In this document: positions 15,889 to 24,346 of the stretch, piece by piece
Position numbering within the stretch: the stretch's first letter is position 1
Layout: each line of letters starts with the position of its first letter
Source of the DNA: an uncultured Christensenella sp.
GTDB taxonomy: Bacteria > Bacillota > Clostridia > Christensenellales > Borkfalkiaceae
Assembly (NCBI GenBank): GCA_910579525.1
Contig: CAJTUK010000005.1
Coordinates: forward strand, 135,133 to 199,132
Length of the DNA stretch: 64,000 bases
Direction of reading: 5' to 3'
Translations under genes and position numbers: made by a program
Notes under the pieces: model-generated
Told to the model about the DNA's origin: nothing
Databases searched by the model: none
What the model saw: only the letters and a program-made list of their open reading frames with translations

Positions 15889-16998
15889 ATGGCAGGCATA
15901 TACGTTCACATACCCTTTTGTAAATCCAAATGCAGATATTGCGATTTCGCGTCGTTTCCCGACAAACTGTGCTTTGCCGAAAGTTATATGGCTTGCGTCT
16001 ACCGCGAAATGTCCAAACGCTCTAAAGAGCTCGAAAGTTATAATTTCGATACGCTCTATATCGGAGGCGGCACCCCGTCGGTCGTGGACGAAAATTATAT
16101 AGCGATGCTCGTCGCGGCGGCAAAAAAGAATTTCAACCTCTCTGAAAACGCGGAAATCACAATCGAGATAAACCCCGGCACAATAAGCGCAAAAAAAATC
16201 CGGACGTACAAAAACTGCGGAGTCAACCGCTTTTCCGTTGGCTTGCAAACGGCGTCCGACTCACTTCTTCGGGAGTTGGGGCGCGCGCACACGGCTAAAG
16301 ATTTTCTGCTCTGCGCAAAACTCTTAAAGGGCGAAAATTTCAGCGCCGACGTTATGATAGGTTTAAAGGGACAAACCGTTGCCGACATAGAAAAAACCAT
16401 CGAAACGGCGGCATATTCGGGGGCGAAACATATTTCCATGTACGCCCTCACCCCCGAAGACGGCACCCCCGTCTACAACGATTACTTAAACGGCGAACTG
16501 CCCGACGGCGACGAGGTTGCGGAAATGTACTCCGCGGGCTATAAAATGCTTAAAGAGCTTGGCTATGCCCGTTACGAGGTTTCCAACTTCGCAAAAAAAG
16601 GGTTCGAAAGCAGACATAACCTCAATTATTGGCGCAGGGGCGAATATATCGGTTTCGGCGTGGCGGCTTCGTCGTGCATAAATAACGTCAGGTTCACAAA
16701 CACTTACGATTTGGACGAATATTTCAAATGTATTCTTTCAAACAACTTCGCCGTAAAATCGTGCGAAAAAATCGAGGGTGAAGAGCGCGAAGATGAGTAT
16801 ATAATGCTCGCGCTCCGCACCGCCCGCGGAATAGACTTAAAGGACTACGCCGTTAAATTCAACGCCGATTTTACAAATAAATATTCAGTACAAATAGAAA
16901 AGGTGCGGGAATATATTGAAGTAAACGCCGATTTCGTTAAAATCAAAGACGAGTATCTCTTCGTTCAAAACGGAGTAATAGTGGAATTTTTGAGGTAA
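15889..16998 (+). CDS. hemW: HemW-like radical SAM heme chaperone
   Basis: The 369-residue protein starts with AGIYVHIPFCKSKCRYCDF, the CxxxCxxC radical-SAM cluster motif of the HemN/HemW family, followed by YIGGGTPS, EINPGTIS, FSVGLQTASDSLLRELGR and SMYALTPEDGTPVY, then NLNYWRRGEYIGFGVAASS. HemW proteins bind heme and SAM and deliver heme to membrane proteins; true HemN is longer, so HemW is preferred over coproporphyrinogen dehydrogenase. Position after lepA supports this, as lepA-hemW adjacency is common. The stop is 2 nt before the GNAT gene, suggesting cotranscription. Confidence 0.93.
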   Translation: MAGIYVHIPFCKSKCRYCDFASFPDKLCFAESYMACVYREMSKRSKELESYNFDTLYIGGGTPSVVDENYIAMLVAAAKKNFNLSENAEITIEINPGTISAKKIRTYKNCGVNRFSVGLQTASDSLLRELGRAHTAKDFLLCAKLLKGENFSADVMIGLKGQTVADIEKTIETAAYSGAKHISMYALTPEDGTPVYNDYLNGELPDGDEVAEMYSAGYKMLKELGYARYEVSNFAKKGFESRHNLNYWRRGEYIGFGVAASSCINNVRFTNTYDLDEYFKCILSNNFAVKSCEKIEGEEREDEYIMLALRTARGIDLKDYAVKFNADFTNKYSVQIEKVREYIEVNADFVKIKDEYLFVQNGVIVEFLR

Positions 16999-17000
16999 CA

Positions 17001-17510
17001 ATGAATTATACTTACAGGCTTGCCGAATTGTCGGAGCTGAATAAAATAATGGAAATCTACGTTTCCGCGCAAAAATTTATGGAGCATAACGGCAACCCGC
17101 AGTGGCCCGCGGGCTTCCCCGGCAAGGTAGACGTCACCGGCGGAATTCTCGGCGGCATACTCTATACGGTAACGTACGGCGGAGAAATCGCCGCAGTGTT
17201 TTCCGCAATGAACTACGACGGCGACTACGATGAAATCGAGGGCGAATGGCTGACTTCCGGCAACTATCTCGCAGTGCACAGGGTGGCGGTTTCCGATAAA
17301 TTCCGAGGCAAAGGCGCTGCTAAATATATTCTTGAAACGGCCGCTCCCGATATAGCCAGAAAGCGCGGCAGGGGCAGCATAAGAATGGACACGCACGAAA
17401 AAAACGCGCATATGCAGGGGGTAATCACAGGCAGGGGCTTCACGCGTTGCGGCGTAATCCACCTCATGCGCGACGGCTCTTCGCGTGCGGCATACGAAAA
17501 ATTAATATGA
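17001..17510 (+). CDS. GNAT family N-acetyltransferase
   Basis: This 169-residue single-domain protein has the GNAT core: N-terminal YTYRLAELSELNKIMEIY, then NYLAVHRVAVSDKFRGKGAAKYILE, where RGKGAA is the pyrophosphate-binding R/Q-x-x-G-x-A motif, and RMDTHEKNAHMQGVITGRGFTRCGVIH, where the DTHEKN.HMQ pattern resembles uncharacterised Firmicutes acetyltransferases. The substrate is unknown. It begins 3 nt after the hemW stop and is likely the last gene of the lepA/hemW transcript. Confidence 0.88.
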   Translation: MNYTYRLAELSELNKIMEIYVSAQKFMEHNGNPQWPAGFPGKVDVTGGILGGILYTVTYGGEIAAVFSAMNYDGDYDEIEGEWLTSGNYLAVHRVAVSDKFRGKGAAKYILETAAPDIARKRGRGSIRMDTHEKNAHMQGVITGRGFTRCGVIHLMRDGSSRAAYEKLI

Positions 17511-17513
17511 ACC

Positions 17514-17542
17514 TTGCATTTTTAAAACAAACGTGTTACAAT
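17514..17542 (+). promoter_or_regulatory. Promoter of the LRR lipoprotein gene
   Basis: TTGCAT (17514-17519), 17-nt spacer, TACAAT (17537-17542). Confidence 0.65.
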
Positions 17543-17553
17543 AAAGAAAAATA

Positions 17554-17594
17554 AAACAGGGGTACCCCTGTTTGCAGTTCGTACGAACTGCAAA
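17554..17594 (+). promoter_or_regulatory. Double-hairpin 5' leader element
   Basis: AAACAGGGGTACCCCTGTTT (17554-17573) shares its last TTT with a second perfect palindrome centred on GTAC (17571-17594; arm TTTGCAGTTCGT). No T-tract follows. The Shine-Dalgarno AAAGGAG and the ATG at 17624 come 18-30 nt later. Confidence 0.65.
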
Positions 17595-17623
17595 CAAAAA
17601 CATTTAACTGCAAAGGAGAAAAC

Positions 17624-19258
17624 ATGAAAATAAAAATTTTCGCGCTTGTCGCCGTCTGCGCCGCCGCGGGTTTAGCCGTCGGGCTGTCGGCATGCAAACC
17701 CGAGCCCGAAGCTCCGCACGTCCATATTTTTCGTTCGGAAATTATCGCGCCAACCGAACAAGACAGGGGCTACACGCTTCACATGTGCGAATGCGGATAT
17801 TCCTACACGGACGACTATACCGATAAGCTCGGTCACACCTATACTCTCAAAATAATAGCTCCTACATGCACGGCAATGGGGTATACCCTGCACGAGTGCA
17901 CGGACTGCGGCGACAGCTACATAACCGACTATACCGACGTTACCGGTCACTTTTACGAGTCGGAAATAACGCCGCCCACATGCAACGTGCAAGGCTTCAC
18001 AAGGCATAGTTGCAAAAATTGCGGCTACGCCTACGTATCGGACTATACCGGTGTAACGGCGCATGATTACGAAAAAACGGTAATAGCTCCCACCTGCACG
18101 AGAGAAGGGTACACGTTTAACGTGTGCAAGGTCTGTAAAAACAGTTACCTGTCGGACTATACCGCGGTAACGGCACATAATTTCGAAAAAACCGTAATTC
18201 CTTCCACTTGTACGGAACGCGGTTTTACAATCTACAAGTGCAAAGATTGCCTCAATTTCCGCAAAACCGAATATACGGAACTCGCGCCCCACAGTTATAT
18301 AAACAAAACCACGCCGCCCACGTGCGAAGAGCAGGGCTATACCGTTCACAAATGCTCGCAGTGCGAATATACCCAAATAAAAGACTATAAAACTCCTCTC
18401 GGTCACAATTACAAGGACGGAGCATGTACCCGTTGCGGTAAAAGCGCCTTTTCATTCAGTTTGAGCGAGGACAAAACTTACTATTCTCTCGTCGGAGCTT
18501 ATCCCGCAAATGGCAAAGTCACCGTTCCCGCCGAATACAACGGCTTGCCCGTCAAAGAAATAGGCTCCGAGGCGTTTTTTGACAGACATCAGCTTTTATC
18601 GGTGGAATTGCCCCAAACCGTGACAAGAATCTGTGACAGGGCTTTCCTCAACTGTTATTCTCTAACCGGCGTAAACGTGCCGGACTCCGTGGAATATATC
18701 GGTACCCAAGCCTTCGCATATAGTTATAACTTAAAGTCTTTGCGCCTGCCCGCAGGGCTTAAAGTGTTGGGCCTCCGCGCGTTCAGCGGTTGCCGTTCGC
18801 TTTCATACATAAACGTTCCGGACGGTATAGAAATTATTTATTCTTCGACGTTTGCAGGTTGCAGTGAACTCGAAACCGTCGAATTGGGGAGCGGAATAAA
18901 AAGAATAGAAAATCTCGCCTTTGTCGCGTGTGTAAAAATTGCTCAAATAACTTTGCCCGAATCGGTAGAATATATAGGCGCCCGCGCTTTCGACGGTTGC
19001 ATAAACCTTAAAACCGTCGTAGTCGGCAACGCCGTAAAAACGATAGAAAGCGGCGCTTTCGGCACGAGGCTAGGCGCAAAAACGCAAATAGACGTATTAT
19101 ACAAGGGGACCGCGGAGGAGTGGGAGCAGATAACAACTTCCCAAGGCGCCCCGCCCGAACTCTATGATTCAACCGTTTTCTTTTACAGCGAAACCGCACC
19201 GGAAAAAGATGGCAATTTTTGGCGGTACGTCGGCGGAACCCCGCAAAAGTGGCAATAG
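17624..19258 (+). CDS. Lipoprotein with six Cys-rich repeats and BspA-type leucine-rich repeats
   Basis: The 544-residue product has a lipoprotein signal with lipobox LSAC (Cys at about residue 24). Residues about 32-265 are six tandem repeats of 38-39 residues with the pattern H-x-Y/F, I-x-PTC, GYTxHxCxxC, DYT, GH, each with three Cys in most copies; the final partial unit ends in CTRCGK. Residues about 285-480 are BspA-like (LRR_5) repeats, recognisable by recurrent AFxxCxxLxxVxLPxxVxxIGxxAF. The protein is expected on the cell surface. BspA-type LRRs often mediate binding to host or matrix proteins; the Cys-rich repeats are seen in gut Clostridia, and metal binding or disulfide stapling is only conjecture. 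Shine-Dalgarno AAAGGAG fixes the start. Confidence 0.9.
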   Translation: MKIKIFALVAVCAAAGLAVGLSACKPEPEAPHVHIFRSEIIAPTEQDRGYTLHMCECGYSYTDDYTDKLGHTYTLKIIAPTCTAMGYTLHECTDCGDSYITDYTDVTGHFYESEITPPTCNVQGFTRHSCKNCGYAYVSDYTGVTAHDYEKTVIAPTCTREGYTFNVCKVCKNSYLSDYTAVTAHNFEKTVIPSTCTERGFTIYKCKDCLNFRKTEYTELAPHSYINKTTPPTCEEQGYTVHKCSQCEYTQIKDYKTPLGHNYKDGACTRCGKSAFSFSLSEDKTYYSLVGAYPANGKVTVPAEYNGLPVKEIGSEAFFDRHQLLSVELPQTVTRICDRAFLNCYSLTGVNVPDSVEYIGTQAFAYSYNLKSLRLPAGLKVLGLRAFSGCRSLSYINVPDGIEIIYSSTFAGCSELETVELGSGIKRIENLAFVACVKIAQITLPESVEYIGARAFDGCINLKTVVVGNAVKTIESGAFGTRLGAKTQIDVLYKGTAEEWEQITTSQGAPPELYDSTVFFYSETAPEKDGNFWRYVGGTPQKWQ

Positions 19259-19279
19259 CGGCGGGCATAAAATATAAAA

Positions 19280-19314
19280 AAGCGGCGCGGGCAAAAAGCC
19301 TGCGCCGCTTAAAA
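19280..19314. terminator. Bidirectional intrinsic terminator
   Basis: AAGCGGCGC-GGC / GCC-GCGCCGCTT stem with an A5 loop. It lies between convergent genes, with A/T tracts on both sides. Confidence 0.88.
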
Positions 19315-19337
19315 ATTTATTGCTTTCTTTATTGCGC

Positions 19338-19988
19338 CTACGCGTCTATTTCCTTGGTCGTAATAACCTTGCCGTGCTCGCCGTCTATCAAAAAGGCGGT
19401 TATGTGCTTTTGCTTATCGCATACGCCCACGTAATAATAACACCCCTCGTCGTGCAAAAGTCTCACGTAAATTTCCCCGTCGAACAAACCGCCCGCCGTC
19501 AGCTTATCAAAAAGTTCCCTGTTATATTCCACGGCGCAAAGCACGGCCTCGTCACAGCTCATAACCCCGTCGTATTTTACGGAAAGGGCGGAATAGGTCT
19601 TGCTTTCTCCGTCGTAATCCAGCGTTATATCCACGGCTGTCTTATTGAACGCCTGCGCCGAAAAACTCAAATAATAGCAGTTTTCAACCGCGCGATAATT
19701 CATTTCTCCGCCCAGCCCCTCAACGCTCGCGTTCAGCTCCTGCGGATTTTTCGGGAGAGAAACAAACAGCTCCACAACGGGGCACATTTCGCCCTTAATT
19801 CCGTCGGCGGCGTAAGGCTGTTCCTTTTCCGAACAATACGCTTTAATAGAAACGTCGTCGTCCTCATAAACGAATATGTCTGTGCGCCTCTCCGAAACGT
19901 AGTCGGAATAGTCTACTCTCTTGGCGCAACCCGTAACCGTGAACAATATAACCGCGGCGGCGGCAGCTGTCAAAACAAACTTTTTCAT
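19338..19988 (-). CDS. Small predicted lipoprotein
   Basis: This 216-residue protein begins MKKFVLTAAAAAVILFTVTGC, a textbook lipoprotein signal with the lipid-accepting Cys at residue 21. The frame is open further upstream to 20042, but that would put 18 polar residues before the signal, so I use the ATG at 19988. The mature part is beta-rich, with many Tyr and acidic residues and repeated YYxS/YYRAVENCYYLSF-like strands. I do not recognise a domain. A small hairpin (CGGCA/TGCCG) lies in its leader. It is convergent with the LRR lipoprotein and divergent from the gene at 20109. Confidence 0.75.
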   Translation of the reverse strand: MKKFVLTAAAAAVILFTVTGCAKRVDYSDYVSERRTDIFVYEDDDVSIKAYCSEKEQPYAADGIKGEMCPVVELFVSLPKNPQELNASVEGLGGEMNYRAVENCYYLSFSAQAFNKTAVDITLDYDGESKTYSALSVKYDGVMSCDEAVLCAVEYNRELFDKLTAGGLFDGEIYVRLLHDEGCYYYVGVCDKQKHITAFLIDGEHGKVITTKEIDA

Positions 19989-20046
19989 ATTTAATATATA
20001 CTGCGGCAGATTGCCGTTAATGTATAAATTTTGTATTTTCAAACAG

Positions 20047-20075
20047 TTGCAATTTTAATTGCGTTATGCTAAAAT
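20047..20075 (+). promoter_or_regulatory. Promoter
   Basis: TTGCAA (20047-20052), 17-nt spacer, TAAAAT (20070-20075), upstream of the gene at 20109. Confidence 0.65.
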
Positions 20076-20108
20076 TAATAAAATTATAACAAAGTCGCGT
20101 ATTCGCGC

Positions 20109-20711
20109 ATGTACAAAAGAGGTTTAAACGCAAAAATGTTTAAAGTCATCGCAAAAACCGCCTTAAAAACGCTGCTTGCCGCAGTGATTATTCTGTGCCT
20201 TGCGTTCGGCGTTGCCAGCCTCGGATTTCCCGCAAAAATGGCGGGCTTTTTTGAACAATGCGGAAATTACGAGTTCGCCACGGGCTACGCTTCGTTGAAC
20301 TACACATATTCGCATAAGACGGAGGACCTTGCCCGTTGCTTTAACAACAGCGCAATGGCAAAAAACAACGGCAACGTGATACATTTCGGAAATATGCTTC
20401 TGGCAGACGAAGGGTTCGATACCTATTGTAAAGAAAACGCCGGCTACCGTCAGTTCGCCTGCGGAAAAATCGCCTGCGCCAGATACGTTATGGGCGACGG
20501 TAAAACCGCGTTCAAACTTGCCGAAGAAACCGTGTTGAGCGAGGGCGGCTTCCCCAAAAACAACGCGCTCGTTAGTTTGATGCTCGCGGCGGAAAAAGAT
20601 AAAGAAATGCTTTCCGCAATAAAAACGGCAATGGAAAAGGTCACCCCCGCCGAGAGCGAAGCGGAGTATTACGCCGCCGTAACCGACGTTTTAAACGGAT
20701 TATTAAGTTAA
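20109..20711 (+). CDS. Membrane-anchored helical protein of unknown function
   Basis: The 200-residue protein has one N-terminal membrane helix (about residues 18-38, LKTLLAAVIILCLAFGVASL). A helical extracytoplasmic or cytosolic part follows, with pairs of helices rich in Ala and Tyr (NYEFATGYASLNYTYSHKTE, FACGKIACARYVMGDGKTAFKLAEE) suggestive of TPR-like repeats. There is no recognised family. An alternative start at 20136 (MFKVIAKTALK) would shorten the cytoplasmic tail by 9 residues. It has its own promoter and ends 41 nt before guaB, so guaB may be partly read from here. Confidence 0.65.
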   Translation: MYKRGLNAKMFKVIAKTALKTLLAAVIILCLAFGVASLGFPAKMAGFFEQCGNYEFATGYASLNYTYSHKTEDLARCFNNSAMAKNNGNVIHFGNMLLADEGFDTYCKENAGYRQFACGKIACARYVMGDGKTAFKLAEETVLSEGGFPKNNALVSLMLAAEKDKEMLSAIKTAMEKVTPAESEAEYYAAVTDVLNGLLS

Positions 20712-20752
20712 AAATTTACACTGTATATAAAAATTTTAAGGAGTTTTTGCGT

Positions 20753-22207
20753 ATGAGTAAAATCGTTAAAGAGGCTTTAACTTTCGACGACGTGCTTTTA
20801 ATACCCGCGGCGAGCGACGTTCTCCCCGCCACGGTAGATTTGCACACAAAACTGTGCGAAGGGATTAACCTGAATATCCCGCTTATAAGCGCGGCAATGG
20901 ATACCGTCACGGAGAGCAAACTCGCCATAGCAATGGCGCGCGAGGGCGGTCTCGGCATAATCCATAAAAATATGTCCATAGAAGAACAGGCGGGGCAGGT
21001 CGATAAAGTAAAGCGCAGCGAACACGGCGTAATAACCGACCCGTTCCACCTCACCCCCGAACAACCCGTTTCGGCGGCTTGCGACCTCATGGCAAAGTAT
21101 AAAATAAGCGGCGTGCCCATCACCCGCGGCGGCAAGCTCGTGGGCATACTCACCAACCGCGATTTAAGGTTCGAAACCAACTTCGAACAGCCCATAGCAA
21201 ACGTTATGACAAAGGACAACCTTGTCACCGCGCCGGAGGGCACCTCTCTTGAAGAGGCGCAAAAAATTCTGGGCAAACACAGAATAGAAAAACTCCCCAT
21301 AGTGGATAAAAAAGGTTATCTCAAAGGTCTTATCACCATTAAGGATATAGAAAAATCAATCCAGTACCCCAACAGCGCAAGGGATAAAAAGGGCAGGCTT
21401 TTGGCGGGCGCGGCAATAGGCGCTTCGCCCGACGTATTGGAGCGCGTAGCCGAACTTTTAAAATCCAAAGTGGACATAGTCGTGCTCGACTCCGCTCACG
21501 GTCACTCCGCGGGCATAATCAAAGCTGTCGAAAAGGTTAAAAACGCCTATCCCGAACTTCCCCTCGTGGCGGGCAACGTCGTCACTGCGGAAGCCACTCA
21601 CGACCTCATGCAGGCGGGCGCCGACGTCGTTAAAGTCGGCATAGGCCCCGGCTCGATCTGCACCACGCGTATCGTGGCGGGCATAGGTATGCCCCAGCTC
21701 ACGGCGGTTATGGACTGCGCCGAAGAGGCGGACAAGCTCGGCAAGCGCGTAATAGCCGACGGCGGCATCAAATATTCGGGCGACATAGTCAAGGCAATCG
21801 CCGCGGGCGGCAGCGCCGTAATGCTCGGCTCGCTGTTCGCAGGAACGGCGGAATCCCCCGGCGAACTCGAAATTTATCAGGGCAGGAGCTTTAAAACCTA
21901 CCGCGGCATGGGTTCGCTCCCCGCAATGGCAAAGGGCGGCAAAGAAAGATACTTTCAGGCAAACGCCAAAAAATTCGTACCCGAGGGCGTCGAAGGCCGC
22001 GTTCCCTACCGCGGCGCTCTGGCGGAAATCGTGTTCCAGCTCCTCGGCGGTCTCCGCGCGGGTATGGGTTACACGGGTTGCGGCGACATAGAAACTCTCC
22101 GCAAAAACGGCAAATTCGTAAAAATGACTGCGGCGTCGCTCACCGAGAGCCACCCTCACGACATTTCCATAACGAAAGAAGCGCCCAACTATTCACCTAA
22201 AAATTAA
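20753..22207 (+). CDS. guaB: Inosine-5'-monophosphate dehydrogenase
   Basis: GuaB oxidises IMP to XMP with NAD+, the rate-limiting step to GMP. The 484-residue length is typical. Motifs: EALTFDDVLLIPAAS at the N-terminus, two CBS domains at about residues 95-205, then SAHGHSAGIIKAVEKVK, GNVVTAEAT, the catalytic loop GIGPGSICTTRIVAGIG with active-site Cys, GGIKYSGDIVKAIAAGG, and the flap YRGMGSLPAM. AAGGAG (20738-20743) supports the ATG at 20753; the in-frame TTG six nt upstream is less well spaced. guaA follows after a dispersed repeat, completing the IMP to GMP branch. Confidence 0.97.
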   Translation: MSKIVKEALTFDDVLLIPAASDVLPATVDLHTKLCEGINLNIPLISAAMDTVTESKLAIAMAREGGLGIIHKNMSIEEQAGQVDKVKRSEHGVITDPFHLTPEQPVSAACDLMAKYKISGVPITRGGKLVGILTNRDLRFETNFEQPIANVMTKDNLVTAPEGTSLEEAQKILGKHRIEKLPIVDKKGYLKGLITIKDIEKSIQYPNSARDKKGRLLAGAAIGASPDVLERVAELLKSKVDIVVLDSAHGHSAGIIKAVEKVKNAYPELPLVAGNVVTAEATHDLMQAGADVVKVGIGPGSICTTRIVAGIGMPQLTAVMDCAEEADKLGKRVIADGGIKYSGDIVKAIAAGGSAVMLGSLFAGTAESPGELEIYQGRSFKTYRGMGSLPAMAKGGKERYFQANAKKFVPEGVEGRVPYRGALAEIVFQLLGGLRAGMGYTGCGDIETLRKNGKFVKMTAASLTESHPHDISITKEAPNYSPKN

Positions 22208-22221
22208 TTCGACAAACCGCA

Positions 22222-22330
22222 TATAAGCGTCGCATAACATTTAGCGTTCCTTGCTTTTTCTGTTGTTTACCGCAGGTAAACTCGCCTGAAAGTATCCGCG
22301 CTCTCCGTTCTGCCCGCTTCTCTGCGGTTT
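22222..22330 (+). repeat. Stop-proximal dispersed repeat, family A (copy 1)
   Basis: It lies 14 nt after the guaB stop. Shared landmarks are CGCATAAC, then CCTTGCTTT, a central small palindrome (TTTACCGCAGGTAAA) and a GC-rich end (CTCTCCGTTCTGCCCGCTTC). This is the most diverged of four copies. Confidence 0.6.
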
Positions 22331-22360
22331 TATCAATTTACAAAAACCGAGGAATAAAAT

Positions 22361-23902
22361 ATGAACCATCAAAAAGTTTTAATTATCGACTTCGGCGGTC
22401 AGTATAACCAGCTCATAGCCCGCAGGGTGCGCGAGCATAAAATTTACTGCGAAGTAAAGTCTTATAAAACCCCCGTGGAAGAAATCCGCAAAATGAATTT
22501 GAGCGGAATTATATTCACCGGCGGCCCCAATTCCGTATATCTCGACGATTCCCCAAGAATGGACAAAGAGATTTTCGAGCTCGGCGTGCCCATTCTCGGC
22601 ATCTGCTACGGCGCGCAGTTTATGGTTTACGGGCTGGGCGGCAAAATAGAAAAGGCAAACGAAACCGCGGTTGCGGAGTTCGGCAGAACGGACTGTGAAT
22701 TCGACACAAATTCCCTGCTTTTCAAGGGTCTTAATAAAAAGTCTGTCGTATGGATGAGCCATAACGACCATATCGCAACTCTTCCTCAAGGCTTCCGTGC
22801 GGTCGGTCACAGCAAAAAATGCCCCTACGGCGCAATCGAAAATAAAGAAAAAAAGTTTTACGGAACGCAGTTTCACCCGGAAGTCAACCACACGGAACAG
22901 GGCTTCGACATGCTGGGCAATTTCCTCTATAATGTGTGCGGTTGCAAGGGCGACTGGACAATGGAAGAGTACGCGCAGACCGCAATCCGCGAAATCCGCG
23001 AAAAGGTCGGCGGCGGCAAGGCGCTTTTAGCGCTCTCCGGCGGTGTCGACAGCTCCGTAGCCTGCAAGTTGCTTGCAAAGGCGATTGGCAGTCAGCTCAC
23101 CTGCATCTTCGTCGACCACGGTTTAATGCGTAAAAACGAGGGCGACGAAGTGGAAGAAGCGTTCGCCGACAGCGGAGTCAACTTCGTGCGCGTAAACGCC
23201 GGCGAAAGATTCCTCTCTAAATTAAAGGGCGTAACCGAGCCTGAAGCAAAACGCAAGATAATAGGCGAAGAATTTATCCGCGTATTCGAAGACGAAGCCA
23301 AGAAAATAGGCAGGGTGGATTATCTCGTTCAGGGCACCATATACCCAGACGTAATCGAGTCCGGGCTCGGCGACGCGGCGGTTATCAAATCGCACCATAA
23401 CGTGGGCGGACTACCCGACTACGTCGATTTCAAAGAGATTATAGAGCCTCTCCGCATGCTTTTCAAAGACGAAGTGCGCGCGCTGGGCATAGCCCTCGGG
23501 CTCGACGAAAAGCTCGTATGGCGCCAGCCCTTCCCCGGTCCCGGACTCGCTATAAGAATAATAGGCGATATCACGCCGGAAAAGGTTGCGATTTTGCAGG
23601 ACGCGGACGCAATTTTCCGCGACGAAATCGCAAAAGCCCGCCTCGACCGCGACATTAACCAGTATTTTGCGGTATTAACCAATATGCGCTCCGTGGGCGT
23701 AATGGGCGACGGCAGAACTTACGATTACACTCTCGCCCTCCGCGGCGTTTCCACAACCGACTTTATGACGGCGGATTTCTCGCGTATCCCTTACGACGTA
23801 TTGGAAAGGATATCAAACCGCATAGTAAACGAGGTCAAGCATATAAACAGGATCGTATACGATATAACGTCCAAACCGCCCGCAACCATCGAGTGGGAGT
23901 AA
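22361..23902 (+). CDS. guaA: GMP synthase (glutamine-hydrolysing)
   Basis: GuaA aminates XMP to GMP using ammonia from glutamine. The 513-residue protein has an N-terminal class I amidotransferase domain (VLIIDFGGQYNQLIARRVRE; nucleophile in GICYGAQ; His/Glu in GTQFHPEVNHTE), the ATP-pyrophosphatase P-loop LALSGGVDSSVA, and the C-terminal dimerisation domain with QPFPGPGLAIRIIG and the closing DITSKPPATIEWE. GAGGA ahead of the ATG supports the start. The gene lies 153 nt downstream of guaB, with a family-A repeat in between and another after its own stop. Confidence 0.98.
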   Translation: MNHQKVLIIDFGGQYNQLIARRVREHKIYCEVKSYKTPVEEIRKMNLSGIIFTGGPNSVYLDDSPRMDKEIFELGVPILGICYGAQFMVYGLGGKIEKANETAVAEFGRTDCEFDTNSLLFKGLNKKSVVWMSHNDHIATLPQGFRAVGHSKKCPYGAIENKEKKFYGTQFHPEVNHTEQGFDMLGNFLYNVCGCKGDWTMEEYAQTAIREIREKVGGGKALLALSGGVDSSVACKLLAKAIGSQLTCIFVDHGLMRKNEGDEVEEAFADSGVNFVRVNAGERFLSKLKGVTEPEAKRKIIGEEFIRVFEDEAKKIGRVDYLVQGTIYPDVIESGLGDAAVIKSHHNVGGLPDYVDFKEIIEPLRMLFKDEVRALGIALGLDEKLVWRQPFPGPGLAIRIIGDITPEKVAILQDADAIFRDEIAKARLDRDINQYFAVLTNMRSVGVMGDGRTYDYTLALRGVSTTDFMTADFSRIPYDVLERISNRIVNEVKHINRIVYDITSKPPATIEWE

Positions 23903-23904
23903 AG

Positions 23905-24015
23905 TTTGCGTCATAAACTGCGCAATACTTTGTTAAGCTGCGCTTTCCTCGTTCGTGTACTTCAAGTACACTCGCTTCGGTAAATGCTCGCTTGCCTCGT
24001 CTTGCTTGTTTCTCA
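23905..24015 (+). repeat. Stop-proximal dispersed repeat, family A (copy 2)
   Basis: It starts 2 nt after the guaA stop. It contains CGCAATACTTTGTTAAGCTG, CGCTTTCCTCGTTC, a palindrome GTGTACTT-C-AAGTACAC, and CGGTAAATGCTCGC. It resembles the copies at 43092 and 52212. Confidence 0.7.
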
Positions 24016-24065
24016 CACAAACTTTCAACAACGCGCTCCGTGCTTTTTCGGTCATTTATTTTCTC

Positions 24066-24205
24066 CTTGTCATGCTGAACATAGGGCGTAGCCCGAAGTT
24101 GAAGAATCCGGCAACTGCTCCGCAAACGCAAAAACAATGCCAAAAACGTCATGTTGAACTTGCCGAAACATCCGGCAACTGTTCCGCAAACGCAAAAACA
24201 ATGTA
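24066..24205 (+). repeat. Dispersed repeat, family B, two tandem units
   Basis: Two units about 79 nt apart each begin GTCATG(C/T)TGAAC and contain ATCCGGCAACTG(C/T)TCCGC followed by AAACGCAAAAACAATG. Related single copies lie at 26741, 33191 and 43213. The core resembles widely scattered bacterial intergenic repeats of the CATTCCGAGCG type. Confidence 0.7.
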
Positions 24206-24230
24206 AAAAACTTAATAAACGACATTAATC

Positions 24231-24267
24231 GCGCCCCCGCGCGGCAATGTGCCGCGCGGGGGCGCTT
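24231..24267 (+). terminator. Intrinsic terminator
   Basis: GCGCCCCCGCGCGGC/GCCGCGCGGGGGCGC stem with AATGT loop, then TTTG. It separates the gua region from helD. Confidence 0.8.
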
Positions 24268-24309
24268 TGCGTTCACGAACCCTCAACTATAAAGAAAAAA
24301 TATTCAGGC

Positions 24310-24346
24310 TTGCAATTTTAAACGGAGTATGCTATAATTTAGTTTA
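24310..24346 (+). promoter_or_regulatory. helD promoter giving a leaderless or near-leaderless mRNA
   Basis: TTGCAA (24310-24315), 17-nt spacer, extended -10 TGC-TATAAT (TATAAT at 24333-24338). The expected +1 (24344-24347) coincides with the ATG at 24347, and no Shine-Dalgarno is in range. Confidence 0.7.

Noticed and set aside
17720..18440. Periodic DNA similarity considered as a non-coding repeat
   Set aside because: The periodicity is explained by six protein repeats in an intact lipoprotein gene.
24066..24205. Tandem repeat considered as a CRISPR array
   Set aside because: There are only two units of about 79 nt with no short constant repeat or unique spacers; they match dispersed copies elsewhere.
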